Source of the DNA: Alphaproteobacteria bacterium
Lineage (GTDB): Bacteria > Pseudomonadota > Alphaproteobacteria > Bin95
Length of the DNA stretch: 22,880 nucleotides
NCBI GenBank assembly: GCA_022822125.1
Contig: JAJECF010000074.1
Location: 1 to 22,880 of the forward strand
Reading direction: 5' to 3'
In this document: positions 1-7,150 of the stretch, in pieces
Numbering within the stretch: position 1 is the first letter of the stretch
Layout: each line of letters begins with the position of its first letter
Program-made: the position numbers and the translations under genes
Notes under the pieces: generated by a model
What the model saw: the letters and a program-made list of their open reading frames with translations, nothing else
Database searches by the model: none
Told to the model about the DNA's origin: nothing

Positions 1-165
1 CCAGAAGCCCTGGCCCGCGCGCGCCGCGCCGGACTCGCGCCGGAGCGACACGGTGACGACCTCTGCGCCGGACGCGCGGATCGCCTCGCCCAGCACCGCC
101 GGGGAGGGATATTGCGCCGTGCCCAGGAACAGGCGCGACGAAGGCACGAAGCCGTAGAAATCCAA
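1..165 (-). CDS. thiG: Thiazole synthase ThiG, N-terminal part (cut by window edge)
   Basis: Only the first 55 codons are present; the reading frame runs off the left edge. The translation contains [12 protein letters not shown] and [18 protein letters not shown], the N-terminal strand and helix pattern of ThiG. ThiG condenses 1-deoxyxylulose 5-phosphate, dehydroglycine and ThiS thiocarboxylate into the thiazole phosphate of thiamine, in the cytoplasm. The start is read as TTG at 165-163, preceded by GGGAGG inside the end of thiS with about 10 bases spacing. No ATG is available in this frame; an in-frame GTG lies six codons further on. thiS ends only six bases upstream, so it is the last visible gene of a minus-strand operon. 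The family call is firm; the start codon is less so. Confidence 0.85.
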   Translation of the reverse strand, partial: MDFYGFVPSSRLFLGTAQYPSPAVLGEAIRASGAEVVTVSLRRESGAARAGQGFW

Positions 166-171
166 GGCCGG

Positions 172-375
172 TCAGCCTCCCTGCATCGGCGCCACGATCT
201 CCACCGCGTCGCCGTCGGAAAGCGGCGTCGCCGCCCTCAGCCCCTTTGGCAGGAAGGTGCCGTTGAGCGCGGTCGCCACCACGGCCCCGTTATAGCCCTT
301 TTCGTCGAGAAGGTCGGCAAGCGTCGCGGCGGCGGTCGCAATCGGCTCGCCATTGAGTTCGATGCAGACGGTCAT
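172..375 (-). CDS. thiS: Sulfur carrier protein ThiS
   Basis: This 67-residue protein begins MTVCIELNGEP and ends in PMQGG. The terminal Gly-Gly is the site that ThiF adenylates and that becomes the thiocarboxylate donating sulfur to ThiG. The length is normal for the ubiquitin-like ThiS/MoaD fold, and the central TLADLLDEKG helix and VATALNGTFLP segment fit ThiS rather than MoaD. Its ATG overlaps the thiO stop as ATGA, which suggests translational coupling. A GGAGC element lies about six bases upstream of the start. thiG follows after six bases. Order and spacing support thiazole synthesis as the role of the downstream half of this operon. Confidence 0.93.
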   Translation of the reverse strand: MTVCIELNGEPIATAAATLADLLDEKGYNGAVVATALNGTFLPKGLRAATPLSDGDAVEIVAPMQGG

Positions 376-1337
376 CCCCGCGCTCCGTCGCCCAGCACGA
401 TGTCCGCCGCCCTGGCCGCCATCGCAGGCGCGAGCAGGAAACCGTGGCGGTAGAGGCCGTTTACATGGAGCCGCCTTCCGTCGCGGACAAGCCGGGGCAG
501 ATTGTCGGGGAAGGCCGGGCGCGCATCGGTGCCGATCTCCACGACCTCGGCCTCGCCGAAGGCCGGGTGCAGCGCATAGACGGCGCTCAGCAGTTCCACG
601 ACGGAGCGCGCCGTGATGCGCTTGCGTTCGTCGTTCTCGATGGTGGTCGCGCCCAGCATATATATGCCGTCGCCGCGCGGCACGAGATAGATCGGGATGC
701 GCGGATGGATGAGCCGGATCGTGCGGGTCAGCGCCACTTCCGGGCTCAGGATATAGAGCATCTCGCCCTTGACGCCGCGCAGTTCCGGCAGGCGGTCCAT
801 CGCCGCGAGGCCCCGGCAGTCCACGGTCCACTCGGCCTCCGGAACAGCCTCCGTGCCATAGCGGACCTCGACACCAGCCGTCTCCAGCTTGTCCACCAGC
901 GCCCGCAGCGCCAGGCGCGGATCGAGATGAGCCTCCTCGCGGAAGAACAGCGCCCGCGCGAAGCGCCCGTCCAGCGCGGGCTCCAGTTCGTCGATGCCGT
1001 CCCTGTCGAGCCAGTCGAAATTCTCCGTGCGCCGGGCGAAGCGCCGAAGCTCTCCGCTGTCGCGCGCCGGCGCAATCACCAGGCTGCCGCGCCGCACCAC
1101 GCCCGGCGCCCGCGCGGCCCAGAAGTCCGCCGCCCCCTGGCCCAGCGCCACCACTTCGGCCTCGGCGTTCTCCCGCTCGCACCAGGGCGCCAGCATGCCG
1201 CCGGCATACCAGGAGCACTGGTCCGGCCCGGGGCCGGGGCTGCGGTCCACCACCGCCACCTCCGCCCCGCGCTCGGCCAGCACCGTGGCGACCGTCAGGC
1301 CCGCAACGCCCGCGCCGATGACGGCGACGCTCGTCAT
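372..1337 (-). CDS. thiO: ThiO, FAD-dependent glycine oxidase for thiamine synthesis
   Basis: The 321-residue protein has an N-terminal Rossmann FAD site (VIGAGVAGL, residues 7-14), the CSWYAGGMLAPWCE stretch at 41-54 that follows the FAD site in ThiO/DAO enzymes, and C-terminal DARPAFPDNLP and YRHGFLLAP motifs typical of ThiO. The enzyme oxidises glycine to the imine that ThiG consumes. The ATG overlaps the stop of the upstream enolase-family gene as ATGA, with no clear ribosome-binding site, so translation probably depends on coupling. The gene order thiO-thiS-thiG is the classical aerobic thiazole set. Absence of thiC upstream and presence of a monooxygenase and an enolase-superfamily gene there is unusual. 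Function is confident from motifs and neighbours. Confidence 0.92.
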   Translation of the reverse strand: MTSVAVIGAGVAGLTVATVLAERGAEVAVVDRSPGPGPDQCSWYAGGMLAPWCERENAEAEVVALGQGAADFWAARAPGVVRRGSLVIAPARDSGELRRFARRTENFDWLDRDGIDELEPALDGRFARALFFREEAHLDPRLALRALVDKLETAGVEVRYGTEAVPEAEWTVDCRGLAAMDRLPELRGVKGEMLYILSPEVALTRTIRLIHPRIPIYLVPRGDGIYMLGATTIENDERKRITARSVVELLSAVYALHPAFGEAEVVEIGTDARPAFPDNLPRLVRDGRRLHVNGLYRHGFLLAPAMAARAADIVLGDGARG

Positions 1338-2500
1338 TCTGCGCGGTATCTCGCCGCGAAGGCCTCGTCGATGGTGACGCCGAGGCCCGGGCGGTCCGGG
1401 ATCTCCAGCATGCCGTCCACGACGGTGAAATCCTCCACCGCAAGCTCGTGCAGCATCGGGTTGGCGCCGAGCGAATATTCGACGATGAAGCCGCTGGTCG
1501 CCGCCGCCAGCACCTGCAGGCCGGCGGCGAAGGTGCAGGCGCCGCCCCAGAGATGCGGGGCGAAGCGGATCTGGTGGGCCGCCGCCAGCGCTTCGATGCG
1601 GATGGCTTCGGTGATGCCGCCGGCAATCGAGAGGTCCGGCTGGAAGATGTCGGCCGCGCGCAGCAGCGCAAGGTCGCGGAAAGCGAAGCGCGTGAACTCG
1701 CTCTCGCCGCTCGCGATCGGGATGTCGGTCGAGGCCCGGACTTCCGCCTGGCCCGCCTTGTCGTCGGCGGTCACAGGCTCCTCCAGCCAGCCGATATGGC
1801 AGTCCGCGACCGCCCGGCAGAAGCGCTTCGCTTCCGCAACGGCGAAGGTGCCGTGGGCATCGCAGAGGATGTCGATATCGGGCCCGAGCCCTTCGCGCGC
1901 CGCCTTCACCCGCTCGATGGAATGGGCGAGCGTGCCGTCACCGGAGCCGACGCGCATCTTCACCGCCCTGAACCCGCCCCGGTCGAGGAAGCCCTGGAGT
2001 TCGGCAACGATGCCCGCGGTCGGCGCCCAGCCGCCGGAGGCGTAGGCCGGCATGGCGGCATGGCGGCGCCCGCCGATCAGCTGCCAGACGGGCCGGCCGA
2101 GCTCCTTGCCGAGAATGTCCCAGAGCGCCATGTCGATGCCGGAAATCGCCGAGACGGTGAGCCCGCGCCGGCCGAGCACCGGGAAGACATGGCCGCGCGA
2201 AATCGCGTAATGCGCCCGGCTGCCATTGTACATCACGTCCCAGAGGCGGGAGATGTCGCGCGGGTCCTCGCCCGCCAGCAGCGGCCCGAGCTCCTGTTCG
2301 ACGCAGGCGGCGAGGGTGCGGTTGTTGCCGGCGGAGCCGACGGCGGCCTTGGCCTCGCCGAAGCCGGTGATGCCGGCGTCGGTTTCCACGCGCACCAGGG
2401 TCGAGTCGAAGGCGCGTGTCACGCCGAAATCGCTGCGGTGCTGCCGCTCCTCCGGAATCGGCACATGCAGCCAGTCCGCCCGCACCTTCGTGATTTTCAT
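1334..2500 (-). CDS. Enolase-superfamily dehydratase/racemase (mandelate racemase subgroup)
   Basis: A 388-residue protein with an N-terminal capping domain (residues 1-125) and a barrel domain. Visible active-site elements are K181-M-R183 (the KxK position, second Lys replaced by Arg), metal ligands D214 (CDAHGTF), E240 (WLEEP) and E266 (SGESE), and the D289/H316 pair (QPDLS, APHLWGG) of the mandelate racemase subgroup. Such enzymes abstract a proton alpha to a carboxylate, usually dehydrating sugar acids or racemising hydroxy acids; I cannot assign the substrate. GGAGGGG sits seven bases before the ATG, inside the end of the monooxygenase gene. It overlaps both neighbours by ATGA, so it is translated with a monooxygenase and thiO. 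A longer upstream frame exists but lacks homology. Confidence 0.85.
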   Translation of the reverse strand: MKITKVRADWLHVPIPEERQHRSDFGVTRAFDSTLVRVETDAGITGFGEAKAAVGSAGNNRTLAACVEQELGPLLAGEDPRDISRLWDVMYNGSRAHYAISRGHVFPVLGRRGLTVSAISGIDMALWDILGKELGRPVWQLIGGRRHAAMPAYASGGWAPTAGIVAELQGFLDRGGFRAVKMRVGSGDGTLAHSIERVKAAREGLGPDIDILCDAHGTFAVAEAKRFCRAVADCHIGWLEEPVTADDKAGQAEVRASTDIPIASGESEFTRFAFRDLALLRAADIFQPDLSIAGGITEAIRIEALAAAHQIRFAPHLWGGACTFAAGLQVLAAATSGFIVEYSLGANPMLHELAVEDFTVVDGMLEIPDRPGLGVTIDEAFAARYRAE

Positions 2501-3882
2501 GCGCTCGCCCCTCCGGTCTCCGCCGCATAGGTTTCGCAGAGCAGCGCGGCTTCGTCGAGTGTCTCCGCCACGCCGAAGACATAGCGGTCGGGCCGGAGCA
2601 GCGCCGCCGCGAGGCCGTGCGCGTCCAGCCACGCCGCCCCGGCGGCGACCGCCGGCACGCCGCAACTCTCCACCGCCGCAGGCTCGCGCAGCAGCAGCAC
2701 GGGGCCCATGCCCGCCGCATCGTCGAGCCGCCGGCCGTCGGCGAGGCGCGGCTGCGGCCCCGGCCGGCCGGCAAGCGGGCCTCCGCTCCGGTGCAGTCCC
2801 GGTCCGAGGCGCGGGCGGATCGATTCCATCCGGTCCGTGCTTTCTCCCCGCGCGGCGGCGGCGCTCACCATGTCCGCCGTGCCGGTCGCATTCAGCAACC
2901 GGCCCATGCGCACGGCAAGCTCCACATAGTCGCGGACATGGGGGATGCGCTCGCTCGCATAGCTGTCCAGCAGGGCCTCCGGCGCGCCCTGTCGCAGGAC
3001 GGCCGCGAGCTTCCAGGAGAGGTTGGCGGCGTCGCGGATGCCGGCGCACATGCCCTGGCCCATGAAGGGCGGCGTCTGGTGCGCGGCGTCGCCGGCGATG
3101 AACAGCCGGCCCCGCCGCCAGCGCCGCGCGACCACCGCATGGAAGGTGTAGACGGCGGCGCGCTCGATCTCTGCATCCTCCGGCCCGATCCAGGGCGCGA
3201 GCAGCCGCCAGACCGTTTCCGGATCGTCGCCCTCGCCCTCCTCGACCCGGATTTCCCAGCGCCGGCGGTTGCCGGTGGTGCGCACATAGGTAGCGGGCCT
3301 CACCGGATCGCAGAACTGGCGGGTGTAGTCGCCGAGGTCGGGGCGCGGGCGCTTCAGGAGCAGGTCGATCACCAGCCAGCGTTCGTGGAAGCCCAGGTCC
3401 TCGCTGCCGCCGCCTATGGAAGCCCGCACGCCCGACCGCGCCCCGTCGCAGCCGACGACATAGCGCGCATCCAGCGCCTCCGGGTCCGCCACCTCATGGC
3501 CCATATGCACCCGGACCCCGGCAAACCGCTCGAGCCCGGCGCGCAGCACGCCTTCCAGCGTCGGCTGGTGGAAGCGGTAGCTCTCATGCCAGCCCTGCGG
3601 CCCCTCTTCCATCCGCCGGGACCAGTCGAGCATCACGCGGCCCCCGCGGTCCACGAACAGCGTGCCGGGCGAGACATGCGTGCCGGCCGCGATCTCCCCG
3701 GCGAGGCCGACAGCCTGGAAGACGCGCATGACCTCGTCGTCGAAATGCACCGCGCGCGGCAGCGCGTAAGGACTCCGGTCGCGCTCGAACACATCGACCC
3801 GGAGGCCGAGGCGGCCCAGCAGATTGGCGAGAGTCGCGCCCACGGGGCCCAGCCCCACGATGGCGATGTCCGCGCCGGTCAT
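2497..3882 (-). CDS. FAD-dependent monooxygenase, MhpA/PHBH group
   Basis: The 461-residue protein carries the three FAD signatures of group A flavoprotein hydroxylases: GLGPVG at 10-15, the DG motif in VVGCDGARSG (146-147), and the GD motif in FIAGDAAHQTPPFMGQG (264-265). PRAVHFDDEVMRVFQ near residue 42 resembles MhpA-type 3-(3-hydroxyphenyl)propionate hydroxylases, which use NAD(P)H and oxygen to hydroxylate aromatic rings. At 461 residues it is shorter than typical MhpA (over 500) and its C-terminal domain appears compact. It is the first gene of the minus-strand operon. No strong ribosome-binding site is seen; the REP-like repeat at 3901-3940 ends about 18 bases upstream and contributes an AAGGA too distant to be ideal. 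The substrate is unknown. Confidence 0.85.
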   Translation of the reverse strand: MTGADIAIVGLGPVGATLANLLGRLGLRVDVFERDRSPYALPRAVHFDDEVMRVFQAVGLAGEIAAGTHVSPGTLFVDRGGRVMLDWSRRMEEGPQGWHESYRFHQPTLEGVLRAGLERFAGVRVHMGHEVADPEALDARYVVGCDGARSGVRASIGGGSEDLGFHERWLVIDLLLKRPRPDLGDYTRQFCDPVRPATYVRTTGNRRRWEIRVEEGEGDDPETVWRLLAPWIGPEDAEIERAAVYTFHAVVARRWRRGRLFIAGDAAHQTPPFMGQGMCAGIRDAANLSWKLAAVLRQGAPEALLDSYASERIPHVRDYVELAVRMGRLLNATGTADMVSAAAARGESTDRMESIRPRLGPGLHRSGGPLAGRPGPQPRLADGRRLDDAAGMGPVLLLREPAAVESCGVPAVAAGAAWLDAHGLAAALLRPDRYVFGVAETLDEAALLCETYAAETGGASA

Positions 3883-3900
3883 CGGCAGAACCGCGTCCCG

Positions 3901-3940
3901 TCCTTCGATACGCCTCCCTGCGGTCGGCTACTCAGGATGA
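3901..3940 (-). repeat. REP-like intergenic repeat, divergent full copy
   Basis: Read on the minus strand, this unit starts TCATCCTGAGTAGCC and ends CGTATCGAAGGA. Those are the same outer blocks as the exact repeat pair at 4105-4140 and 5231-5266, but with a different middle. Outer blocks of the TCAT..CTGAG / TCGAAGG type recur as dispersed intergenic elements in many proteobacteria, to my knowledge. It lies 18 bases upstream of the monooxygenase start. Confidence 0.7.
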
Positions 3941-3956
3941 GGGTTGGGGGATGATG

Positions 3957-3984
3957 CGGTCGGTTACTCAGGATGAAGGATTGG
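3957..3984 (-). repeat. Truncated second copy of the REP-like unit
   Basis: Positions 3957-3984 repeat 3921-3947 nearly exactly, 36 bases away: CGGTCGG, one C/T change, TACTCAGGATGA, then GGNTTGG. Only the right half of the full unit is present. This looks like a tandem partial duplication of the neighbouring element. Confidence 0.7.
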
Positions 3985-4020
3985 CGGGGGCGCCCTTTCC
4001 CCTCGCCCCGGTTTTTCCCT

Positions 4021-4096
4021 CTCCCCTCACTCCGGGCAGCGGCGGCCCGCCGCCGCCCTCGCCCCTCATTCCGGACAGCAGCGGCCCGCCGCCTCC
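4021..4096. repeat. Imperfect tandem repeat, about 38-bp period
   Basis: Two adjacent units (4021-4057 and 4058-4096) share the pattern CCCCTCA-TCCGG-CAGC-GCGGCCCGCCGCC. A third, diverged unit continues into the exact repeat at 4105-4140, where CTCATCCCGAGTAGCGGCG replaces it. Each unit is GC-rich with GCGGC/GCCGC complementarity and could fold. It looks like decayed copies of the same REP-like family in tandem. Confidence 0.6.
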
Positions 4097-4104
4097 CTCT
4101 CCCC

Positions 4105-4140
4105 TCATCCCGAGTAGCGGCGCCAGCCGCGTATCGAGGG
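4105..4140 (+). repeat. Left arm of exact 36-bp inverted repeat flanking the lyase gene
   Basis: The 36 bases at 4105-4140 are the exact reverse complement of 5231-5266. Each arm also has internal dyad symmetry, GCGGC (4117-4121) and GCCGC (4126-4130) around a 4-base loop. It ends in GTATCGAGGG. The two arms bracket one complete gene, 4258-5121. This could be a pair of REP-like elements or the ends of a non-autonomous cassette; no transposase is present. Confidence 0.9.
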
Positions 4141-4195
4141 AGGGCTTCCGGCGGAAGGCGGATCGTGTTCAACGCAACTCCCTGGCCGGCCCTGC

Positions 4196-4224
4196 TTGTC
4201 CGGCGGCGGCGGGAGCGGCAGACT
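4196..4224 (+). promoter_or_regulatory. Candidate sigma-70 promoter for the PEP mutase-family gene
   Basis: TTGTCC at 4196-4201 and CAGACT at 4219-4224 are separated by 17 bases. Predicted transcription would begin near 4231, leaving a leader of about 27 bases that contains AAGGAG (4242-4247) ten bases before the ATG. The -10 is weak, so this is tentative. Confidence 0.35.
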
Positions 4225-4257
4225 CGCACGAGTCCCCCTTGAAGGAGAAGCTGCGCC

Positions 4258-5121
4258 ATGGCGAAGCTGCGCGACATGATTGCCGGCCCGGAGCCCGTGC
4301 TGGCGCCGCTGGTGCTGAACCCGCTTATGGCGAAGCTGGCCGAGAACGCCGGTTTCCGCGCCATCTATCTCGGCGGCGGGGCGACCGGCTACCTGAAAAT
4401 CTATCTGGAAGCCACGCTGACGGTCACCGAAATGTGCCAGGCGGCCATCGAGATCGGCGCGGCGACGCCGCTGCCGCTCATCTTCGACGCCGCCGCCGGC
4501 TTCGGCGACCCGATGCATATGCGCCGCACCATCGCCATGAGCGAGGCGGCCGGCTTCCAGGCCATCGAGATCGAGGACCAGTGGCTGCCGAAGCGCGCCC
4601 ACCACCATGTCGGGCTGGAGCATATGGTGGACAAGGAGATCATGGCGGCGAAGGTCGCGGAAGCCGTGCGGGCGAGGCGGAGCGATGACCTGCTGATCGT
4701 CGCGCGCACCAATGCGGTCAGGGCCTCGAACATGGACGACGCGCTCGCCCGCGCCGAGGCCTACCGCGCCGCCGGCGCCGACCTGCTGCTGCTCTCGCCG
4801 CGCAATGCCGAGGAGGCGCGCTTCGTCGCCGAACGCCTCGGCGGGCCGCTCATGTATCTCGCCAGCCCCGGCGGCATGGCCGATATCGGGATCGGCGCGC
4901 AGGAAATGGCGGATATGGGCTGGAAGATCATCGCCGACCCGCAGACCCAGTTCCTCGCCCTCTATGAAAGGTCGAAGGCGCTCTACCGCGAAATGGCGGC
5001 TTCCTTCTCCTCGACGGCCCACACGCCCGAAGGCTGGCGCGCGCTCCAGGACGAGCTGCATGACGACATCGACCTGGAGGTGCTGCTGGATATCGAACGG
5101 CGCACGGTGGAGACGGGGTAG
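4258..5121 (+). CDS. Isocitrate lyase/PEP mutase-superfamily protein, non-canonical active site
   Basis: A 287-residue single-domain barrel protein. Family landmarks are FDAAAGFGD (76-84, aligned with the usual xDxDxGYG metal site), IEIEDQ (103-108) and LLIVARTNA. The family cleaves or rearranges C-C or P-C bonds in alpha-keto or alpha-hydroxy acids (methylisocitrate lyase, PEP mutase, oxaloacetate decarboxylase, dimethylmalate lyase). The lyase signature KKCGH is replaced by PKRAHHHVG (111-119), so the catalytic Cys of lyases is absent (Ala114), and DAD is DAA. Lyase chemistry is therefore doubtful; a decarboxylase or hydrolase role is possible. AAGGAG ten bases upstream supports the ATG. 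It stands alone on the plus strand between divergent/convergent operons, inside the 36-bp inverted repeat. Confidence 0.82.
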   Translation: MAKLRDMIAGPEPVLAPLVLNPLMAKLAENAGFRAIYLGGGATGYLKIYLEATLTVTEMCQAAIEIGAATPLPLIFDAAAGFGDPMHMRRTIAMSEAAGFQAIEIEDQWLPKRAHHHVGLEHMVDKEIMAAKVAEAVRARRSDDLLIVARTNAVRASNMDDALARAEAYRAAGADLLLLSPRNAEEARFVAERLGGPLMYLASPGGMADIGIGAQEMADMGWKIIADPQTQFLALYERSKALYREMAASFSSTAHTPEGWRALQDELHDDIDLEVLLDIERRTVETG

Positions 5122-5183
5122 GGCGAGACTGCCGCCATACGGCGGACCTGCTGCTTCCTCGCTGTGCTCTGCACCCCATTCCG

Positions 5184-5208
5184 TCATGCCCTGAGCCTGT
5201 CGAAGGGG
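5184..5208 (+). repeat. Short dispersed repeat of the CTGAGCCTGTCGAAGG type
   Basis: The unit reads TCATGCCCTGAG then CCTGTCGAAGGGG. This core is familiar as a widespread intergenic repeat in alpha- and betaproteobacteria and shares its outer blocks with the repeats at 3901-3940 and 5231-5266. It lies downstream of the lyase gene. The rest of 5122-5396 (275 bp) shows only the 36-bp arm and a small CCGCC/GGCGG dyad just after the stop codon; no gene is supported there. Confidence 0.65.
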
Positions 5209-5230
5209 ACGGTCCCGCCCGCGTCCGGCC

Positions 5231-5266
5231 CCCTCGATACGCGGCTGGCGCCGCTACTCGGGATGA
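5231..5266 (-). repeat. Right arm of exact 36-bp inverted repeat
   Basis: It is the exact reverse complement of 4105-4140, by base-by-base comparison. The internal dyad is GCGGC (5241-5245) and GCCGC (5250-5254) with a 4-base loop. It lies 110 bases after the lyase stop and 131 bases before the end of the amidohydrolase gene. It may act as a transcript-end hairpin between the convergent genes. Confidence 0.9.
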
Positions 5267-5396
5267 AGGCGGGACGCCCGCTCTTTACGAAGCCGCCGGC
5301 CGGAGCAGTGCGACTATCGAAGCGCCCGGCGGCGGCCAGGGTATAGAATGCTGCGGCCGTCATGTCCGAAAGCCAAGCTGGCGCGCCCGGCCGGCG

Positions 5397-7118
5397 TCAG
5401 CCGCCAGCGGCCCCGCCTCGCAGCAGGCTGCCGGATTGCGCGCCCGTCGGCTTGCCGTCGCGGAGCGTGACCGCGCCGCCCACCACGGTCGCCGCAATGC
5501 CGTCCGCCTTCTGCACCAGGCGGCGCGCCCCGCCCGGCAGGTCGGTCTCGACCGTCGGCAGGCAGGGCTCGATGCCCTCCTCGTCGAAGACGACGATATC
5601 GGCGGCCATGCCGGCGCGCAGCAGGCCCCGGTCGTGCATGTCCCAGGCCGCGGCATTCTCGAAGGTGAGCATGCGCACGGCCTCTTCCAGCGTGAAGGCC
5701 TCCTTCTCGCGCACCCAGTAGCTCAGGAGATGCGTCTGCAGCGAGGAGCCCATCTCCTGGCAGACATGGGCGCCGGAATCCGAGAAGGTCGCCAGCGTGC
5801 GCGGGTTCTTCAGCATCTCGCGCACTTCCGCCGGCTTCTCATTGACCAGCGGCTGGACGAACATCAGGTCTTCATTGTCCGACATAAGGTCCAGCATGAC
5901 CTCGACCGGGTTGCGGCCGGAGCCCTCGGCGAGGTCCGCGACGCTGGGGTCGTCCCACTTCACGTCGAACATCGGGAAGAGGTTGGCGTAGTCGGGCTTG
6001 CGCGGGTCGGTGGTGGCGGCGCCGCCGCCCTGGAACTCGGTCCCCTTGGGCTTCATCCCGGCTTCGGCGGCGACCAGCCCGGCGCGCACCTCCGGGTCGC
6101 GGAAGCGGGCCTTCTGCTCCTCGACCGGCAGGCCGCGGATCTCGTTCCAGACCGGCAGCGCGTCGAAGGGCAGGTAGGACTTCATCGAGAACAGCGCATT
6201 GATCGACCGCGTGGTGGCCTGCCCGAACACGCGCCCGCCCGCGGCCGCGACCCGGTCCATCCACTCGAACTGGTAGGTGAACGGGTTGGGGTTGTCGCCC
6301 TGGCTGGACGAGAGCGCGCCCAGCATGAGCGGCCGGCGGCTGGCGACGGCGATCCGGCCGAGCTCCTCGTAGCACGCCTTCTGCGCTTCGCCGCCGGAGA
6401 CATCCGGCCCGACCTGGAAGATGCCGGCGTTCAACTCGCCCATCGCGTTCACCAGATGCGCGATCTCGGACCAGGCGGCGATACGGCTTGCGACCGGCCC
6501 GCCGTCCGGGCGGATATGGGTGTTGGCCCGGGACGAGGAGAAGCCGACCGCGCCGGCGCGGAGCGCCTCCTGCACCAGATGCGCCATCAGCTTCAGGTCG
6601 TCCTCATCGGCCTCCCGGTCGAGCGCGCGGTCGCCCATCGCATACATGCGCAGCGCCGAATGGCCGATATAGGCGGCGTAGTTGATCGCCTTCGGGAAGG
6701 AGGCGACCGCGTCCAGATAGTCGGGGAAGGTCTCCCAGGTCCAGTCGATGCCGGCCATCATGGCGTCCTTGGGAATGTCCTCGACCGCCTCCAGGCATTC
6801 CGCGAACCACTCCCGCGCCTCCGGCTTGCAGGGCGCCAGCGCGAAACCGCAATTGCCCATCACCACCGTGGTCACGCCGTGCCAGCAGGAGCAGCTGCCG
6901 AGCGGGTCCCAGGCCACCTGCGCGTCCATATGCGTGTGGCCGTCGATGAAGCCCGGCGCGACGATCATGCCTTCGGCGTCGATGACCTTGTCGGCCGGGC
7001 TGCTTATACGGCCGATCTCGGCGATTTTTCCCTGGCTGACGCCGACATCCGCCCGGTAGCGGGGCATGCCGGACCCATCGACCACCGTGCCGTTTCTGAT
7101 GAGAAGATCGAGAGGCAT
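5397..7118 (-). CDS. N-acyl-D-amino-acid deacylase-like amidohydrolase
   Basis: The 573-residue protein has an amidohydrolase composite sandwich (MPLDLLIRNGTVVDG at the N-terminus), the metal motif GHTHMDAQ (H61, H63), GNCGF with Cys90 where D-aminoacylases place a zinc-binding cysteine, and SDSGAHV (D447) near the end of the barrel. The family removes N-acyl groups from D-amino acids or cleaves related amides with one or two zinc ions. At 573 residues it is somewhat longer than classical D-aminoacylase (about 480), so another amide substrate is possible. The start is ATG with GGGGT nine bases upstream, inside a small hairpin (7128-7148). It follows the ligase and thiolase genes on the same strand after 88 bp and may have its own promoter. 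Confidence 0.85.
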   Translation of the reverse strand: MPLDLLIRNGTVVDGSGMPRYRADVGVSQGKIAEIGRISSPADKVIDAEGMIVAPGFIDGHTHMDAQVAWDPLGSCSCWHGVTTVVMGNCGFALAPCKPEAREWFAECLEAVEDIPKDAMMAGIDWTWETFPDYLDAVASFPKAINYAAYIGHSALRMYAMGDRALDREADEDDLKLMAHLVQEALRAGAVGFSSSRANTHIRPDGGPVASRIAAWSEIAHLVNAMGELNAGIFQVGPDVSGGEAQKACYEELGRIAVASRRPLMLGALSSSQGDNPNPFTYQFEWMDRVAAAGGRVFGQATTRSINALFSMKSYLPFDALPVWNEIRGLPVEEQKARFRDPEVRAGLVAAEAGMKPKGTEFQGGGAATTDPRKPDYANLFPMFDVKWDDPSVADLAEGSGRNPVEVMLDLMSDNEDLMFVQPLVNEKPAEVREMLKNPRTLATFSDSGAHVCQEMGSSLQTHLLSYWVREKEAFTLEEAVRMLTFENAAAWDMHDRGLLRAGMAADIVVFDEEGIEPCLPTVETDLPGGARRLVQKADGIAATVVGGAVTLRDGKPTGAQSGSLLRGGAAGG

Positions 7119-7127
7119 TGCGCGCTA

Positions 7128-7148
7128 CCCCGGGCTGTTGGACCGGGG
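7128..7148 (-). promoter_or_regulatory. Hairpin covering the amidohydrolase ribosome-binding site
   Basis: On the transcribed strand CCCCGG (7148-7143 reversed) pairs with CCGGGG (7133-7128 reversed) around nine bases. The second arm is the only SD-like element, nine bases before the ATG. Folding would hide the ribosome-binding site. This is inferred from sequence complementarity only. Confidence 0.35.
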
Positions 7149-7150
7149 AG

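Larger units (their letters stand above)
3883..4257. other. Intergenic region, repeat-rich, between divergent genes
   Basis: This 375-bp gap separates the divergent monooxygenase operon and lyase gene. It holds two REP-like units, a tandem GC-rich array and one arm of a perfect inverted repeat, each listed separately. I see no conserved small gene: open frames here are repetitive and proline/arginine-rich, as expected from GC-rich repeats. I looked for a TPP riboswitch ahead of the thi-containing operon and found no THI-box pattern. A candidate promoter for the plus-strand gene is at 4196-4224; none is convincing for the minus-strand operon. Confidence 0.6.

Noticed and set aside
444..2045. 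A 533-codon plus-strand frame opposite thiO and the enolase-family gene
   Set aside because: No recognisable domain, and it covers two well-supported genes on the other strand.
3883..4257. A TPP riboswitch ahead of the thi-containing operon
   Set aside because: I looked for the conserved CTGAGA and GGxTAAT.CCxGCG blocks on the minus strand and did not find them; CTGAG occurrences belong to the REP-like repeats. A covariance-model search would be decisive.
4105..5266. A composite transposon or IS element between the 36-bp repeats
   Set aside because: No transposase, no obvious target-site duplication next to the arms, and related units outside the pair point to intergenic repeats.
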